Positions 54,291 through 64,000 of a stretch of 64,000 nucleotides of DNA are shown piece after piece (positions within the stretch are counted from its first letter, which is position 1; each line of letters opens with the position of its first letter). Under the pieces are notes generated by a model that made no database searches, had not been told where the DNA came from, and saw nothing but the letters and a program-made list of their open reading frames with translations. Source of the stretch: Procambarus clarkii (lineage: Eukaryota; Arthropoda; Malacostraca; Decapoda; Cambaridae); the NCBI RefSeq assembly GCF_040958095.1, contig NC_091233.1:19416692-19480691 (forward strand), in the 5' to 3' direction. Position numbers and translations under genes: made by a program.

Positions 54291-55024
54291 AATGAAGTAT
54301 AGTGAGCATAGTGACAATTCTTGTGGCGATAGTGGAAATAATTTAGGTGACCCGGCCAAGATGTTAGCAACATAGAAGACAATGTCAGTATTGAATGCCA
54401 GTGTGAGGACTAACAGCAGCATGGCGGCTGTTGCAACAGCAGTGATTGTGGTACATTATTAAGCTGGTAGCGAACTAGCCATAGTCAACATTGATCGTGG
54501 TAGTTGTGGTACCACCAGTGTGGTATTGGTAGAAATAATCACACTGGGATAGGAGGGGGGGGGCTGTCTTTCTCCTACCTTTCTCGTGTCTATTATAAAC
54601 TACAAGAGCCGTGGTAGTTTTAATAACTGCTGCTATTGTTACTATTAATGTTCCTCTGGGTATTAATAGTAGTATATACGTCTGCTGATATTGCTGCTGC
54701 TGCTATAGTGTATTGATGTCTGCTGTTGCTACTGCAACAGTACTCAATCCTTCTCCCCCCCCCCCCATAAGTATTGAAACTGTTAGTGTAAGTTACCAGT
54801 AACTACTTTAACTACCACTGCTACTGTTATTTCTACTACCGTTGCCGAGACACTACTGTTAATGGAACTTTTGTCTTTGCTACTAGGCTACTGTTATTAT
54901 TATTAATGCTGCTAGGCTATTTAATATGCATAGTACAGGTTGCAGACTACAATTCCTAGGATAGCCTCATTTCTAACTACTAGTAATTCAGTTGTCTACT
55001 TCTACACTTGCCTTCGTTCTCGAC
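54291..55024. other. No gene; CTGCTR-type simple words
   Basis: Short TACTG/CTGCTG/TATTG-rich stretch at 54630-54930, perhaps an old trinucleotide tract. Confidence 0.5.
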
Positions 55025-55210
55025 ACACAATCGGGAAGCCTTGGTTCGAATCCCAGACGGGACACAAATGGTTGGGTACGTTTCCTATGACCCAATGCCC
55101 TTTCAATTTCAATTTCAATGCCCTCTGTTCACCTAGCAGTAACTAGGTACCCGGGGAGTTTAGCAACGGTTGGAGAGTTGCATCCTGGGAAAGGTCAGTA
55201 GCCAGAACCT
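55025..55210 (+). mobile_element. SINE family 5
   Basis: TTGGTTCGAATCCCAGACGG (B-box), ACAAATGGTTGGGTACG, TTCACCTAGCAGTAACTAGG and TACCCGGGGAGTTTAG, ending GGGAAAGGTCAGTAG. Confidence 0.75.
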
Positions 55211-55364
55211 ATTTATACCTATATATCCACAAGCAAAATGAATTACGAATAATGTTGTTGCTTGCACTACTAAGGGTGAAATATACCCCTAGGGGGGGGG
55301 GGGTTAATGCACTGTGGTGCACAATAGCTATCGTTAATGTGCAGTGTGATGTACATTGTGTTTA
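55211..55364. other. No recognised feature
   Basis: Spacer with a G run at 55292-55302. Confidence 0.5.
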
Positions 55365-55430
55365 ACTAGTGCTTGCGGGGGTTGAGCTCTGGCTCTTTGG
55401 GCCCGCCTCTCAACTGTCAATACATTTTAT
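55365..55430 (-). mobile_element. 5'-truncated 3' end of the young LINE family
   Basis: In + orientation TAGTGCTTGCGGGGGTTGAG with CTCTGGCTCTTTGGGCCC; identical layout to 45648-45705. Confidence 0.75.
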
Positions 55431-55501
55431 TTTTCAAACACACACATACACACGTACGTCAATGCTCGATCCTGCAGACACAAATAGATGAGTACACACA
55501 C

Positions 55502-55590
55502 ACAGGAAGCAGCCCGTAACAGCTGTCTAACGCCCAGGTACCTATCTACAGCTAGGTGAACAGGAGCATCAGGGTGATAGAAACTTAAAT
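55502..55590 (-). mobile_element. SINE family 1 fragment
   Basis: AGGAAGCAGCCCGTAACAGC, CGCCCAGGTACCTATC and CAGGGTGATAGAAAC: inner body only, without head or tail. Confidence 0.7.
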
Positions 55591-55845
55591 GCTTGTCATA
55601 CATGCTTGTTATTATACACAAGGTAGCAATAACGTTATGTGAAGAATATCCGGGCCGGGGGATTCGAATCAGTGTCCTGGTTAATCTTAAACGCTCACCT
55701 TAACCCCTGGTATGGCTCAGGGGATATTACCCCTGGTAATAGCACCTCACGATAGGCACCTCACTTCACAATCCCGGGGTACGCCGATCTATACCAACAC
55801 TACATATATTAGCAGCTACCACACTGCTCAGGGGTTACGGGCTCA
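55591..55845. other. No recognised feature
   Basis: A GATTCGAATC word at 55668 could be a worn SINE B-box. Direct repeats of AGGGGATATTACCCCTGGTA type at 55710-55745. Confidence 0.4.
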
Positions 55846-55905
55846 CCATAGCCCGTGCTACATGGACACCTCGTTCTGAGTAGCTAAATCTGAAACAACA
55901 ATGCT
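55846..55905 (+). mobile_element. Double-hairpin retroposon tail, type B2
   Basis: ACGGGCTCACCATAGCCCGT, GCTACATGGACACCTCG…GAGTAGC, then AAATCTGAAACAACAA. Confidence 0.72.
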
Positions 55906-55906
55906 C

Positions 55907-56159
55907 AGGGGCCAGATTCACGAAGCAGTTACGCAAGCACTTACGAACGTGTACATCTTTCCTCAATCTTCGACGGCTTTGGTTACATTTATTAAACAGT
56001 TTACAAGCATGAAAACTTGCCAATCAACTGTTGTTATTGTTATAAACAGCCTCCTGGTGCTTCCGAGCTCATTAACTGTTTAATAATCGTAAACAAAGCC
56101 GCCAAAGATGGAGAAAAAGATGTACAGGTTCGTAAGTGCTTTCGTGAATCCAGCCCCAG
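55907..56159. mobile_element. Palindromic MITE (GGGGCCAGATTCACGAAGC termini)
   Basis: It opens GGGGCCAGATTCACGAAGC and GTTACGCAAGCACTTACG, and closes with the inverse GTAAGTGCTTTCGTGAATCC. The interior halves are also inverse (GGCTTTGGTTACATTTATTA … GTAAACAAAGCCGCC). Length about 250 bp, no coding capacity. Confidence 0.85.
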
Positions 56160-56404
56160 ATCGAAGGCGGCTTACTTAGTCTTCTTCCAAGACAGAGCTG
56201 AGAGTACTTGGACTGCCCAAGTTAAACTGCCTTCCTCAGTACGACTGCCTCTACACGTCACCTCTGTGGACATGAAACGTCATCAGTTAAATTGACTGGT
56301 ACACTGGGGAAACTAGGAGGTAACACTCGTTTCCCTAGGAGGTGACATTATGCTCCGTAGCACAACAGATGGCGCTGATTAAAATGTTTAATCAGCGCCA
56401 TTTT
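56160..56404. other. No recognised feature apart from a CTCF-like core
   Basis: AGATGGCGC at 56367-56375, within a short inverted repeat (TGGCGCTGATTAAA … TTTAATCAGCGCCA, 56370-56401). Confidence 0.45.
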
Positions 56405-56535
56405 AAAATAAATAAATGTTTATTCAGGTAAGGTACATACATACAAGTGATGTTACATTAATGGATTGATATATAGATAGAGCTAGTACATACAATGCCT
56501 AAAGCCACTATTACGCAATGCGTTTCGGGCAGGAT
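56405..56535 (-). mobile_element. SINE 3' body related to family 2
   Basis: AATAAATGTTTATTCAGG, ACATACATACAAG and CAATGCGTTTCGGGCAGG; same layout as 15601-15752. Confidence 0.65.
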
Positions 56536-56599
56536 TGGTGGATTGGTTTCGGTGGATTGTGGCACAATCCACCAGAGGTCATCAACGGCGACCTCTCTT

Positions 56600-57124
56600 C
56601 AGGACCCAGATTCACAAAGCAGTTACGCAAGCACTTACGAACGTATACACACGCACTAGGGGACACCGGTGGAAACTGAGTGCCCAAATGAGCCACAGAG
56701 ATATTAGAAAGAACTTTTTTAGTGTCAGAGTGGTTGACAAATGGAATGCATTAGGAAGCAATGTGGTGGAGGCTGACTCCATACACAGTTTCAAGTGTAG
56801 ATATGATAGAGCCCAATAGGCTCAGGAACCTGTACACCTGTTGATTGACGGTTGAGAGGCGGGACCAAAGAGCCAGAGCTCAACCCCCGCAAGCACAACT
56901 AGGTGAGTACATCTTTCCTCACTCTTTGACGGCTTTGGTTACATTTATTAAACAGTTTACAAGCATGAAAACTTCCCAATCAAGTGTTGTTATTGTTATA
57001 AACAGCCTCCTGGTGCTTCGGAGCTCATTAACTGTTTAATAATTGTAAACAAAGCCGCCAAAGATTGAGAAAAGGTGTACAGGCTCGTAAGTGCTAGCGT
57101 AACTGCTTCGTGAATCTGGCCCCA
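56600..57124. mobile_element. Palindromic MITE, second copy, split by a LINE
   Basis: 56600-56648 is the left terminus (ACCCAGATTCACAAAGC, GTTACGCAAGCACTTACG). The MITE continues at 56908 (TACATCTTTCCTCACTC) and ends TTCGTGAATCTGGCCCC at 57123. Without the insert it is the same length as 55907-56159. Confidence 0.85.
56650..56907 (+). mobile_element. 5'-truncated young LINE inserted in the MITE
   Basis: An open frame gives RTRGHRWKLSAQMSHRDIRK and NFFSVRVVDKWNALGSNVVE, ending KCRYDRAQ and stop. It differs from the LINE at 45726 by a handful of residues. The 3' end (TTGACGGTTGAGAGGCGGG … CAACTAGGTGAGTAC) has a one-unit tail. The insertion point lies inside ACGAACGTGTACATC of the MITE. Confidence 0.85.
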
Positions 57125-57268
57125 GGGCAGGAAACTAGAGCCATTTGTCACTGTCACGCCACCACCAACAGATGGCGTTGTCCACATAGCCTCCAATATC
57201 AGAGAAGTTTGAGTGCAGACCCATAGATGGCGCTGGAGTTGCCATACCCAACTCGGACGATGGTGGCG
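57125..57268. other. Spacer with two CTCF-like cores
   Basis: AGATGGCGT at 57170-57178 and AGATGGCGC at 57225-57233. Confidence 0.4.
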
Positions 57269-57540
57269 CAACCCGTTCTCGCACTTTCTTACAGCCAATA
57301 TTGACTTATTAAATACGTGCATATGTGACATACTAAACATACTAGTTTACCTTGAAAAGCTTCATAGAAAACACCGACCTTACCTAACCTTCTTAGTATG
57401 TTAAGATAAGCATCTTATTTCTTCGTAATTACAATTATTACTTAACCCATACCTATAATAGGTTAAGTAATAAGGTTATAATAGGTTACTTAACCTATAA
57501 TTATAGTTACTTAACCTATAATAGGTTAAGTAAGCAATTA
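57269..57540. mobile_element. Truncated copy of the palindromic 371-bp MITE
   Basis: CAACCCGTTCTCGCAC, CCAATATTGACTTATTAAAT and AAAACACCGACCTTACCTAA follow 6146 onward. The right half has decayed into TTAACCTATAATAGG repeats. Confidence 0.75.
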
Positions 57541-57660
57541 CAGTTATATAGCGTTGTAGAAACACAATTATATAGCGTCGTAGAAACACAATTATATAGC
57601 GTCGTAGAAACACAATTATATAGCGTCGTAGAAACACAATTATATAGCGTCGTAATCTGA
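57541..57660. repeat. 24-bp tandem repeat, ~5 units
   Basis: TATAGCGTCGTAGAAACACA with ATTA repeated every 24 bp. It starts where the MITE palindrome breaks down. Confidence 0.9.
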
Positions 57661-57886
57661 TTTTTCTTTCATTTGAAATATAATGAAGATTGAACGGTAA
57701 ACTGACAGCTGTTTACACTTGTAGTTCACAATTTACTTACAAATTTGCAGCTCTGATGTAAACGAGACACTGAAGGCGATTTCCTCGCGGTTTGATGTAA
57801 ATAAATAGGCTACACATTCCCTGGGAACTCGTTTATTTGTAAATATTTGTAAATTTGTATAATATTTGTAAATAACCCCAACTTCA
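57661..57886. other. No recognised feature
   Basis: TTTGTAAAT words at 57835-57875. Confidence 0.5.
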
Positions 57887-58138
57887 GGCACGGCAGCGCA
57901 TTCATGACTCTATCCTAAACCAACCAACTCAAAGCTTTATAGAGTCATGAATGAGTTAAACCCAATTTCAGGCACGGCAGCGCATTCATGACTCTATCCT
58001 AAACCAACCAACTCAAAGCTTTATAGAGTCATGAATGAGTTAAACCCAATTTCAGGCACGGCAGCGCATTCATGACTCTATCCTAAACCAACCAACTCAA
58101 AGCTTTATAGAGTCACGAATGAGTTAAACCAACTTTCA
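57887..58138. repeat. 84-bp tandem repeat, three units
   Basis: GGCACGGCAGCGCATTCATG starts units at 57887, 57971 and 58055. Each unit carries CATTCATGACTCTAT and its complement ATAGAGTCATGAATG, so every unit can fold into a hairpin. One base differs in the third unit (GAGTCACG). Confidence 0.92.
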
Positions 58139-58404
58139 AGCAGCTAATTCATGCATTTTTAGTAGCCTAAACAAGCTAATTTCTTCATGCATCTTCGTAG
58201 CCTAAACTAATTTGTTTAGGTCTATATGTTTTAACGATATCATATATACTTCAACTGGTTTTCCACAACGAAAAGTTATCAGTTCTTCAATCACTTCACA
58301 TTAAAGTCTGAATGTCAACAAATAATAATGAGTTTTTTCAGAGTATCTATTCACGTCTAAAGTGAGGTAAATGCCCCACTTGTCCATATTCAAGGTTTGG
58401 TCAA
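58139..58404. other. No recognised feature
   Basis: AT-rich spacer. Confidence 0.5.
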
Positions 58405-58695
58405 ATTAAATACGACTTGGGGTTTATATAACTCATGAAATACGACTTGGGTTTAAGTCATGAAATAGGACTTGGGTTTATCTCATGAAATACGACTTGG
58501 GTTTAAGTCATGAAATACGACTTGGGTTTAACGCAAGAAATACGACTTGGGTTTATATAACGCATGAAATACGTCTTCGTATGAAATACGAAGACGTATT
58601 TACGTATACGATGTATACGAAGTGCATACGTATACGATGCATACGTATACGTATGCATCGTATACGAAGACGTATACGATGACATCGAAGTGTCA
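58405..58695. repeat. 23-bp tandem repeat, then TACG-rich tract
   Basis: CATGAAATACGACTTGGGTT about six times (58435-58560), passing into CGTATACGATGCATACG-type words (58570-58685) that are palindromic and CpG-rich. Confidence 0.85.
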
Positions 58696-58739
58696 TCGTG
58701 ATGTTGTTTTTAACAATAACAACCTGGGTTGTGATGTTC

Positions 58740-58805
58740 TCCAATGTTGTTGTTCAACTTCAGGACGGAGTGTCCATGTAGCACGGGCTATGGTGAGCCC
58801 GTAAT
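58740..58805 (-). mobile_element. Double-hairpin retroposon tail, type B2
   Basis: On the - strand ACGGGCTCACCATAGCCCGT, GCTACATGGACACTCCG, then worn GAAGTTGAACAACAAC. The second stem is partly lost. Confidence 0.68.
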
Positions 58806-59034
58806 TGAGTTTGGTTATACATGTTAACCTTTTTCCTGTGATATGATGTTCTCCAAGCTTGTGAACGCTTTAAGGAAAGTAAACAAAGCCTCGCTGGTTA
58901 GGGGAAAGATGTTAGGAAAGGTGTTCAGGTTTGTTAAATACTGGCGTCACAGCTGATGAAGCCTGACTGTGGAGGGTAGCGTGGGAGTGGCTCCATCAAG
59001 GCCACCCAGAGTCCTGGGGAATCCTGGGCTTCAC
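58806..59034. other. Worn MITE fragment and spacer
   Basis: 58850-58950 (GTAAACAAAGCCTCGC, GGAAAGATGTTAGG) resembles the GGGGCCAGATTC MITE interior at low identity. Confidence 0.4.
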
Positions 59035-59102
59035 GGGCTCACCATAGCCCGTGCTACTTGGAACTTTTTTGTTCCAGGTAGCGAATCTTAAGCAACAAAA
59101 TC
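59035..59102 (+). mobile_element. Double-hairpin retroposon tail, type B
   Basis: ACGGGCTCACCATAGCCCGT, GCTACTTGGAAC…GTTCCAGGTAGC around TTTTTT, then AATCTTAAGCAACAAAA. Both stems intact. Confidence 0.75.
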
Positions 59103-59162
59103 CTTGTTGACTTCACATACACCTGAGAGCCATACGCCACACACACATGTGGCCCCAAGAAA

Positions 59163-59308
59163 GTTCAAATCCACAAGGGCCGTGACGAGGATTCGAACCT
59201 ACGTCTGGGAGCATCCCAGACGCTGCCTTAATCGAATGAGCTACGATATGGTATTAATTTGTTTATTTGTTCATTTGATACATCACGCTATTGTGATTTC
59301 TGTGTGTA
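59163..59308 (-). mobile_element. tRNA-derived SINE (family 3)
   Basis: On the - strand: end CTACACACAGAAATCACAA is at the right edge. The head is the reverse complement of CGTGACGAGGATTCGAACC and CAGACGCTGCCTTAATCG. It abuts the next SINE. Confidence 0.75.
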
Positions 59309-59559
59309 GGTTATCTTGAGGTTATCTTGAGATGATTTCGGGGCTTTAGTGTCCCCGCGGCCCGGTCCTAGACCAAGCCTCCACCTCCAGGAAGCAGCCC
59401 GTGACAGCTGACTAACACCCAGGTACCTATTTTACTGCTAGGTAACAGGCCCATAGGGTGAAAGAAACTCTGCCCATTGTTTCTCGCCGGCGCCTGGGAT
59501 CGAACCCAGGACCACAGGATCACAAATCCAGCGTGCTGTCCGCTCGGCCGACCGGCTCC
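59309..59559 (-). mobile_element. tRNA-derived SINE (family 1), full length
   Basis: Tail GTTATCTTGAGG…GAGATGATTTCGGG (in + orientation), body TAACACCCAGGTACC and GTGAAAGAAACTCTGCCC, head with GGGATCGAACCCAGG and CGGCCGACCGGCTCC. Cleanest - strand copy. Confidence 0.88.
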
Positions 59560-60144
59560 TAACCAGAAATGTGTGAACCTTAACCTATCAAAACTGATGT
59601 ATAGAACACATCCATATTAAGGTGTTTATATATTTACTAATACGTTTAGCATTTCAACTGATCGTTAACGTAAAAAATGTGATGTATTAGGCGAGAGGAC
59701 AGGAGAGAAAGCACCGTGCTTCTGAAACACCTTTTCAGAAGCACAGGCTACTCTAATGTCTCCTTAAAGGTGTGCATCAGGCAGCTACCTCCCAGCCAAT
59801 CACGTTCCCCTAAAACTCTGACGTCACGCCAGCTGATGAGTTTTTACCCGCCATTTACCTGTGTCTCCCTTAATATGCTTGTAGAGTTGAACGCTGGCTC
59901 TTGGGTCCCGCCTTAGGAGGACTAATGAGTGTTGTCCCGTGCGTGTCAGTAGGGGGGGGGGGCTGTGGTACTTGTATGGTGGCTTGGTATTGTGGGGAGG
60001 TGATAGAGCATAAAGTCCAGTGTAATCACCTGTTTGTATTCCCCTGTTGGTGACGGCAGGATTGAGGTGTTAGCTCTTGGACCCTGACTTTCTAGTCATG
60101 GACTGTGTAGTATACTCGCAGTCTACTATTTATTAGTCTTTCAT
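59560..60144. other. No recognised gene
   Basis: 59876-59915 and 60058-60100 are fragments of a second LINE 3' end (TAGAGTTGAACGCTGGCTC; GGTGTTAGCTCTTGGACC). Confidence 0.45.
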
Positions 60145-60520
<376 letters not shown>

Positions 60521-60822
60521 TGTCTACCGACAACATGGCCTACATGAATTAGAAAAAAAAACATGGATAGATTCCAAAGAGCACATATGGAGCTTTCCAT
60601 TCGGACATTGCTGGGATTTTGAAGCGAACGTGACTGGAGTTTAGAACGTGCATAACTGATTTTGAAATGCAGCAAGCTTCGAACGTATGCATTCGGATTT
60701 TTAATTTGAACACTTCGTTTCAACGCTGTTCGGGGGGTATAGGAGGAAACAGGGGGGGGGGGAGTGAAGGGGGGGGAAGCCTTATGAAGGAGTGAGAGAG
60801 GGGGAGAGGGGGGGGGGAGGAT

Positions 60823-60871
<49 letters not shown>

Positions 60872-61045
60872 TGTGTGAGAGAAATGATGTATTGACTCAG
60901 ACAAGCTGCTACCTATCCATCAACAACTAACAAACACACCGCTACCCATCTTCCAACAACAAACAAACACATTCTCACAGACACTGTCACTGTTAATCAC
61001 AGTTCGGAAATGAATTTCCTATTGCAATGTGCAAGATGGTTGCCA
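60521..61045. repeat. G-rich and (TG)n tracts, no gene
   Basis: G runs at 60730-60815; (TG)n at 60826-60872; the rest has ACAACAAACAAAC words at 60925-60970. Confidence 0.8.
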
Positions 61046-61156
61046 GGGCATAGGGTGAAAGAAACTCTGCCCATTGTTTCTCGCCGGCGCCTGGGATCGA
61101 ACCCAGGACCACAGGATCATAAGTCCAGCGTGCTGTCCGCTCGGCCGACCGGCTCC
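61046..61156 (-). mobile_element. SINE family 1, head half
   Basis: GGGTGAAAGAAACTCTGCCC, GGGATCGAACCCAGGACC and CGGCCGACCGGCTCCC in + orientation; the 3' half is missing. Confidence 0.82.
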
Positions 61157-61394
61157 CTATCAACCTATCCTCTCGCCTAATACGTCGCATTTGGCACGGA
61201 ATCGACCAATACGTTAGAAATACGACGTATTATTAACATTTAATAACACGTAATATTCACGTTTTCTATGGTTTAGACTTGAGAGGGTTAGGCATCATGT
61301 TTGTATGTTTCTGTTGAGGCAAAACTTGCATTTTTTACGGAGAAACTGAGAGAATTGAATGGTAAAGGGAATATTTAATGGGTTTTACTGTATA
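61157..61394. other. No recognised feature
   Basis: Short TACGTCG/ATACGACGTAT words. Confidence 0.5.
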
Positions 61395-61830
61395 GGAGCC
61401 AGATTCACAAAGCTGTTACGCAAGCACTTACGAACCTGGGGCCAGATTCACGAAGCAGTTACGCAAGTGCTTACGAACCTGGGGCCAGATTCACGAAGTA
61501 GTTACGCAAGCACTTACGAACCTGGGGCCAGATTCACGAAGCAGTTACGCAAGCACTTACGAACGTGTACATCTTTCCTCAATCTTTGACGGCTTTGGTT
61601 ACATTTATTAAACAGTTTACAAGCATTAAAACTTGCCAATCAACTGTTGTTATTGTTATAAACAGCCTCCTGGTGCTTCGGAGCTCATTAACTGTTTAAT
61701 AATTGTAAACAAAGCCGCCAAAGATTGAGAAAAGATGTACAGGTTCGTAATTGCTTATGTAACTGCTTCGTGAATCTGGCCCCAGGTTCGTAAGTGCTTG
61801 TGTAAGTGCTTCGTGAATCTGGCCCCAGGT
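61395..61830. mobile_element. Palindromic MITE with tandemly multiplied termini
   Basis: The left terminus is present four times, at 61395, 61438, 61481 and 61524, exactly 43 bp apart (GGGGCCAGATTCACGAAGC to ACGAACCT). The right terminus is present twice (CTTCGTGAATCTGGCCCC at about 61768 and 61811). The interior equals 55930-56120. Confidence 0.9.
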
Positions 61831-62244
61831 AGCCAATAACAAGCAGTTAATTGAGAGGTCAATCGCAGTGTTTTTAGAGCTTGGTCTAGCTCCTGGGCTC
61901 GGCTCTAGCCTAAGGGGCTTGGACAGGCACTTCTCAACCTGGGTTAATAGACACCTGAATGTACACATTAGACCTGAATGTGTACAATAGACCTCCATGT
62001 GTACATCAAACAGTTCCAGTGTTTCGCATATCTAACTAACTTACCCTTACTATCCACAATCACCACATTCGTGTACTTACCGAATGTGGTACACGAATGT
62101 CTACGAAACTTTATTTTAGCGAAACATGTATAATTTCGCATTTAAAATGAGGCGAACTCCCAGGCGTGTGAAATTATTGTTAAATGCGGGAAAAAAAAGT
62201 AATTCGTGTTTTTAAATTGGTTCCCAAACCAATTGGGTTTAAAG
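61831..62244. other. No recognised gene
   Basis: ACACATTCGTGTAC/GTACACGAATGT short inverted words near 62066-62100. Confidence 0.5.
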
Positions 62245-62427
62245 GTCGGGGCCTCGCTGATCAGCTGATGAGTATGTGGTCGCTTCATGCGGGTCCGAGT
62301 TCAATCCCCGACTGTCCATAAATGGTTGGGCGCCATTCCTTTTCCTCCTGTGCCATCTCAAATCCTTATCCTGATCCCTTCCCAGTGCTATATAGTCGTA
62401 ATGGCTTGGCGCTTTCCCCTGATAATG
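62245..62427 (+). mobile_element. tRNA-derived SINE (family 4)
   Basis: GTCGCTTCATGCGGGTCCG, B-box GAGTTCAATCCCCGAC, AATGGTTGGGCGCCATTCC, TATAGTCGTAATGGCTTGGC and CCCCTGATAAT. Confidence 0.85.
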
Positions 62428-63416
62428 GCTTTGTGTGTGTTGAGAGCGTGCTTTAGCTACTGGGCCCCGCCTCCTATTGAGCAATCCGTTAAAGAAAAGG
62501 TGATTGAAGGGAAAGGTCTGAGATGGGAGAGGATATATGCTCGATTTTCTCTTTCGTTTCTACTGCTTTTCCATCCCTTCCATCCCACATCTTGTCCTGT
62601 TCCTTCACTTCTTTCCTGTCTCCCTTTTTCGTCGCCACATCTCTCACACACTTTCACCCTTCCATCACCCTCCCATCACTCTCCCATCGACTCCTTGCCT
62701 CCTACGCTATGTGTAATTACCAAAATGTAATTATCTTATCTTGTAACTAAAGGGAAGTCAAGGGATAAGTTAATTACCTAAGTGTAGTTAGAGGGTTAAG
62801 TGCTAGGACGGTACCTGGGGGTAATCCACCACTTCATCCATGTCGTACAAGATGCCATCCACAACAGTCTGGGTGATAGCATGACATTAGTGTTGATCGT
62901 TAAAGATTCGAACGCTGTCCTCAAAAAGTACAAGACGGTTATTATACCAGTCATATACAGCCCGTCCTCTTGAAGGCTATTCCATCCACCCGCCAAACCC
63001 CCTGTTGTTTATAATTGAATAACGGTTTACACACGACTCACAACTGCTGACGTTCGAACACTTCCGGAACAAGTGCTTCACTGACGACTTGTGTTCGAAC
63101 CACAACGCTGTAAATGCTTCACCCACGTACTACAAATACAAATAATCGCCAACAGAACCTAAACACCTAACGTAACCTATCCCTATATATGCTCAATATG
63201 CTAATATATTATAAAATTAATTTATATTTGAGGAAATTCTTGTTGTGAATGAACAGCATGTTAAAATTGATGAATGCGTCCGTGGGGTCGACCGCTGGAT
63301 GGAATGGACTTGGTCTCAGGAAGGCTGGCAGTCACACTATGGGGGGGATCTCAGAAGTACTTAAATGGTACACAATTGAGTGCAAATCTCGCCATGTCTT
63401 GCCAAAAATCTGTATC
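62428..63416. other. No recognised gene
   Basis: 62440-62475 is a fragment of the second LINE tail (GAGCGTGCTTTAGCTACTGG). C/T-rich sequence at 62540-62700. The rest is mixed with no motif. Confidence 0.5.
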
Positions 63417-63507
63417 CACCTAGTTGTGCTTGCGAGGGTTGAGCTCTGGCTCTTTGGTCCCGCCTCTCAACTGTCAATCAACTGGTGTACAGATTCCTGT
63501 ACTGATT

Positions 63508-63512
<5 letters not shown>
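63417..63512 (-). mobile_element. 5'-truncated 3' end of the young LINE family
   Basis: In + orientation CACCTAGTTGTGCTTGCGAG, TTGAGCTCTGGCTCTTTGG and TCAACTGGTGTACAGATTCC. A TG microsatellite with GCGCGC follows, 63513-63570. Confidence 0.8.
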
Positions 63513-63554
<42 letters not shown>

Positions 63555-63670
63555 GCGTGCGTGCGCGCGCTTTTGCTTACATTTGTTCCACCAAATCAGG
63601 AAGATCTCTCCCATTAGCGGAAAATGCTTTACTAATCACGAGAGGAATTCGGTGCAGTATTTACACATTA

Positions 63671-63740
63671 GAGGCCTGATCGAGGACCGGGCCGCGGGGA
63701 CACTAAAGCCCCGAAATCATCTCAAGATAACCTCAAGATT
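63671..63740 (+). mobile_element. SINE family 1, tail only
   Basis: AGGCCTGATCGAGGACCGGG, CGCGGGGACACTAAAGCC, then ATCTCAAGATAACCTCAAG. Confidence 0.82.
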
Positions 63741-63819
63741 TCAAGATAGAGGCAGCGGCCTCCTCGCAGACCAGATTCAGCACAAAAAAATGCTTTTGTT
63801 GTGTGTGTGTGTCGTCTGA

Positions 63820-63875
63820 ACGATGAAGATTAAGCCACTAAAGAGGTGGCACGGGCATGAATAGCCCCGTAAATG
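63820..63875 (-). mobile_element. Double-hairpin retroposon, family A, truncated
   Basis: In + orientation GATGAAGATTAAGCC, ACTAAAGAGGTGG, CACGGGCATGAATAGCCCCG. On the - strand this keeps both hairpins and the tail but not the 5' part. Confidence 0.75.
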
Positions 63876-64000
63876 TGTCGTCTGCTTTAAAATGTATATA
63901 TATACCCTTCCCTTTCCCCCTAAATCCCTCCTCTCCCCCCCCCCTATCCTTCCCCCAATCCCCTAACATCCAGCATTCCAGGAAAATAACCCATTAACAA
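63876..64000. other. No recognised feature
   Basis: C-rich tract at 63905-63965. Confidence 0.5.

Noticed and set aside
53072..54422. Long frames of His/Pro/Thr or Val/Gly/Trp/Cys, 350-430 codons
   Set aside because: They follow from the GT-rich minisatellite composition; they are open in all six frames and have no start context, domain or codon bias.
62962..62990. AGCCCGTCCTCTTGAAGG as a further end of the 7-bp-duplication MITE family
   Set aside because: Only about ten bases match and no second end or duplication was found.

Overview
This window is eukaryotic DNA from an arthropod, most likely a decapod crustacean such as a crayfish. It holds a spliced gene with GT-AG introns and a BTB domain joined to pipsqueak-type helix-turn-helix motifs, an architecture known mainly from arthropod transcription factors. 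Around it lies an unusually dense mix of tRNA-derived SINEs, CR1/Jockey-like LINEs, Penelope-like fragments, MITEs, microsatellites and minisatellites. The species call is inference; no rRNA gene, canonical tRNA gene, operon or CRISPR array was seen. Nearly all long open frames outside the named features are frames through simple repeats.

From 1 to 9.7 kb there are decayed retroelements: a Penelope-like reverse transcriptase/GIY-YIG remnant, three eroded LINEs, SINEs, a hAT-type MITE and a 371-bp palindromic MITE. From 9.7 to 28.5 kb six in-phase exons on the + strand encode the C-terminal part of a BTB/pipsqueak protein: the second half of the BTB domain, a linker, a Gly-rich stretch, one strong and one weaker psq-like motif, and an acidic tail ending at 28460. 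The 5' exons were not found. Its introns carry SINEs, an inverted SINE dimer, a second MITE with the same termini as the 371-bp palindrome, a decayed LINE with an endonuclease, and a piggyBac pseudogene.

From 28.5 to 45 kb no gene is recognised. The stretch holds MITEs (including two that form an ~800-bp palindrome), tandem repeats, SINEs and a retroelement pseudogene. At 45.6-48.0 kb a LINE lies on the - strand with an undamaged reverse-transcriptase frame, so it is young; its 5' end runs into (TG)n arrays. At 50.4-52.3 kb there is a promoter-like unit: a GAGA-rich tract, a CTCF-like site, a CpG-rich segment with a short coding start (MPVRKQ) and a strong splice donor, then a 28-bp minisatellite that repeats CCAAT/ATTGG boxes. 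It probably starts a gene that continues rightwards beyond the window. From 53 kb to the end there is a 1.15-kb GT-rich minisatellite, MITEs (one split by a LINE insertion), several tandem repeats and SINEs.

The least expected structure is a retroposon 3' module of two consecutive hairpins plus an A/T-rich tail. It is shared by two otherwise different repeat families, and its stems carry compensatory differences. One family consists of ~150-bp copies with intact 10-11-bp target duplications; the other appears as 5'-truncated pieces. This suggests a SINE/LINE pair using one RNA recognition structure. A degenerate hammerhead-like core in the Penelope-derived repeats is a second candidate.
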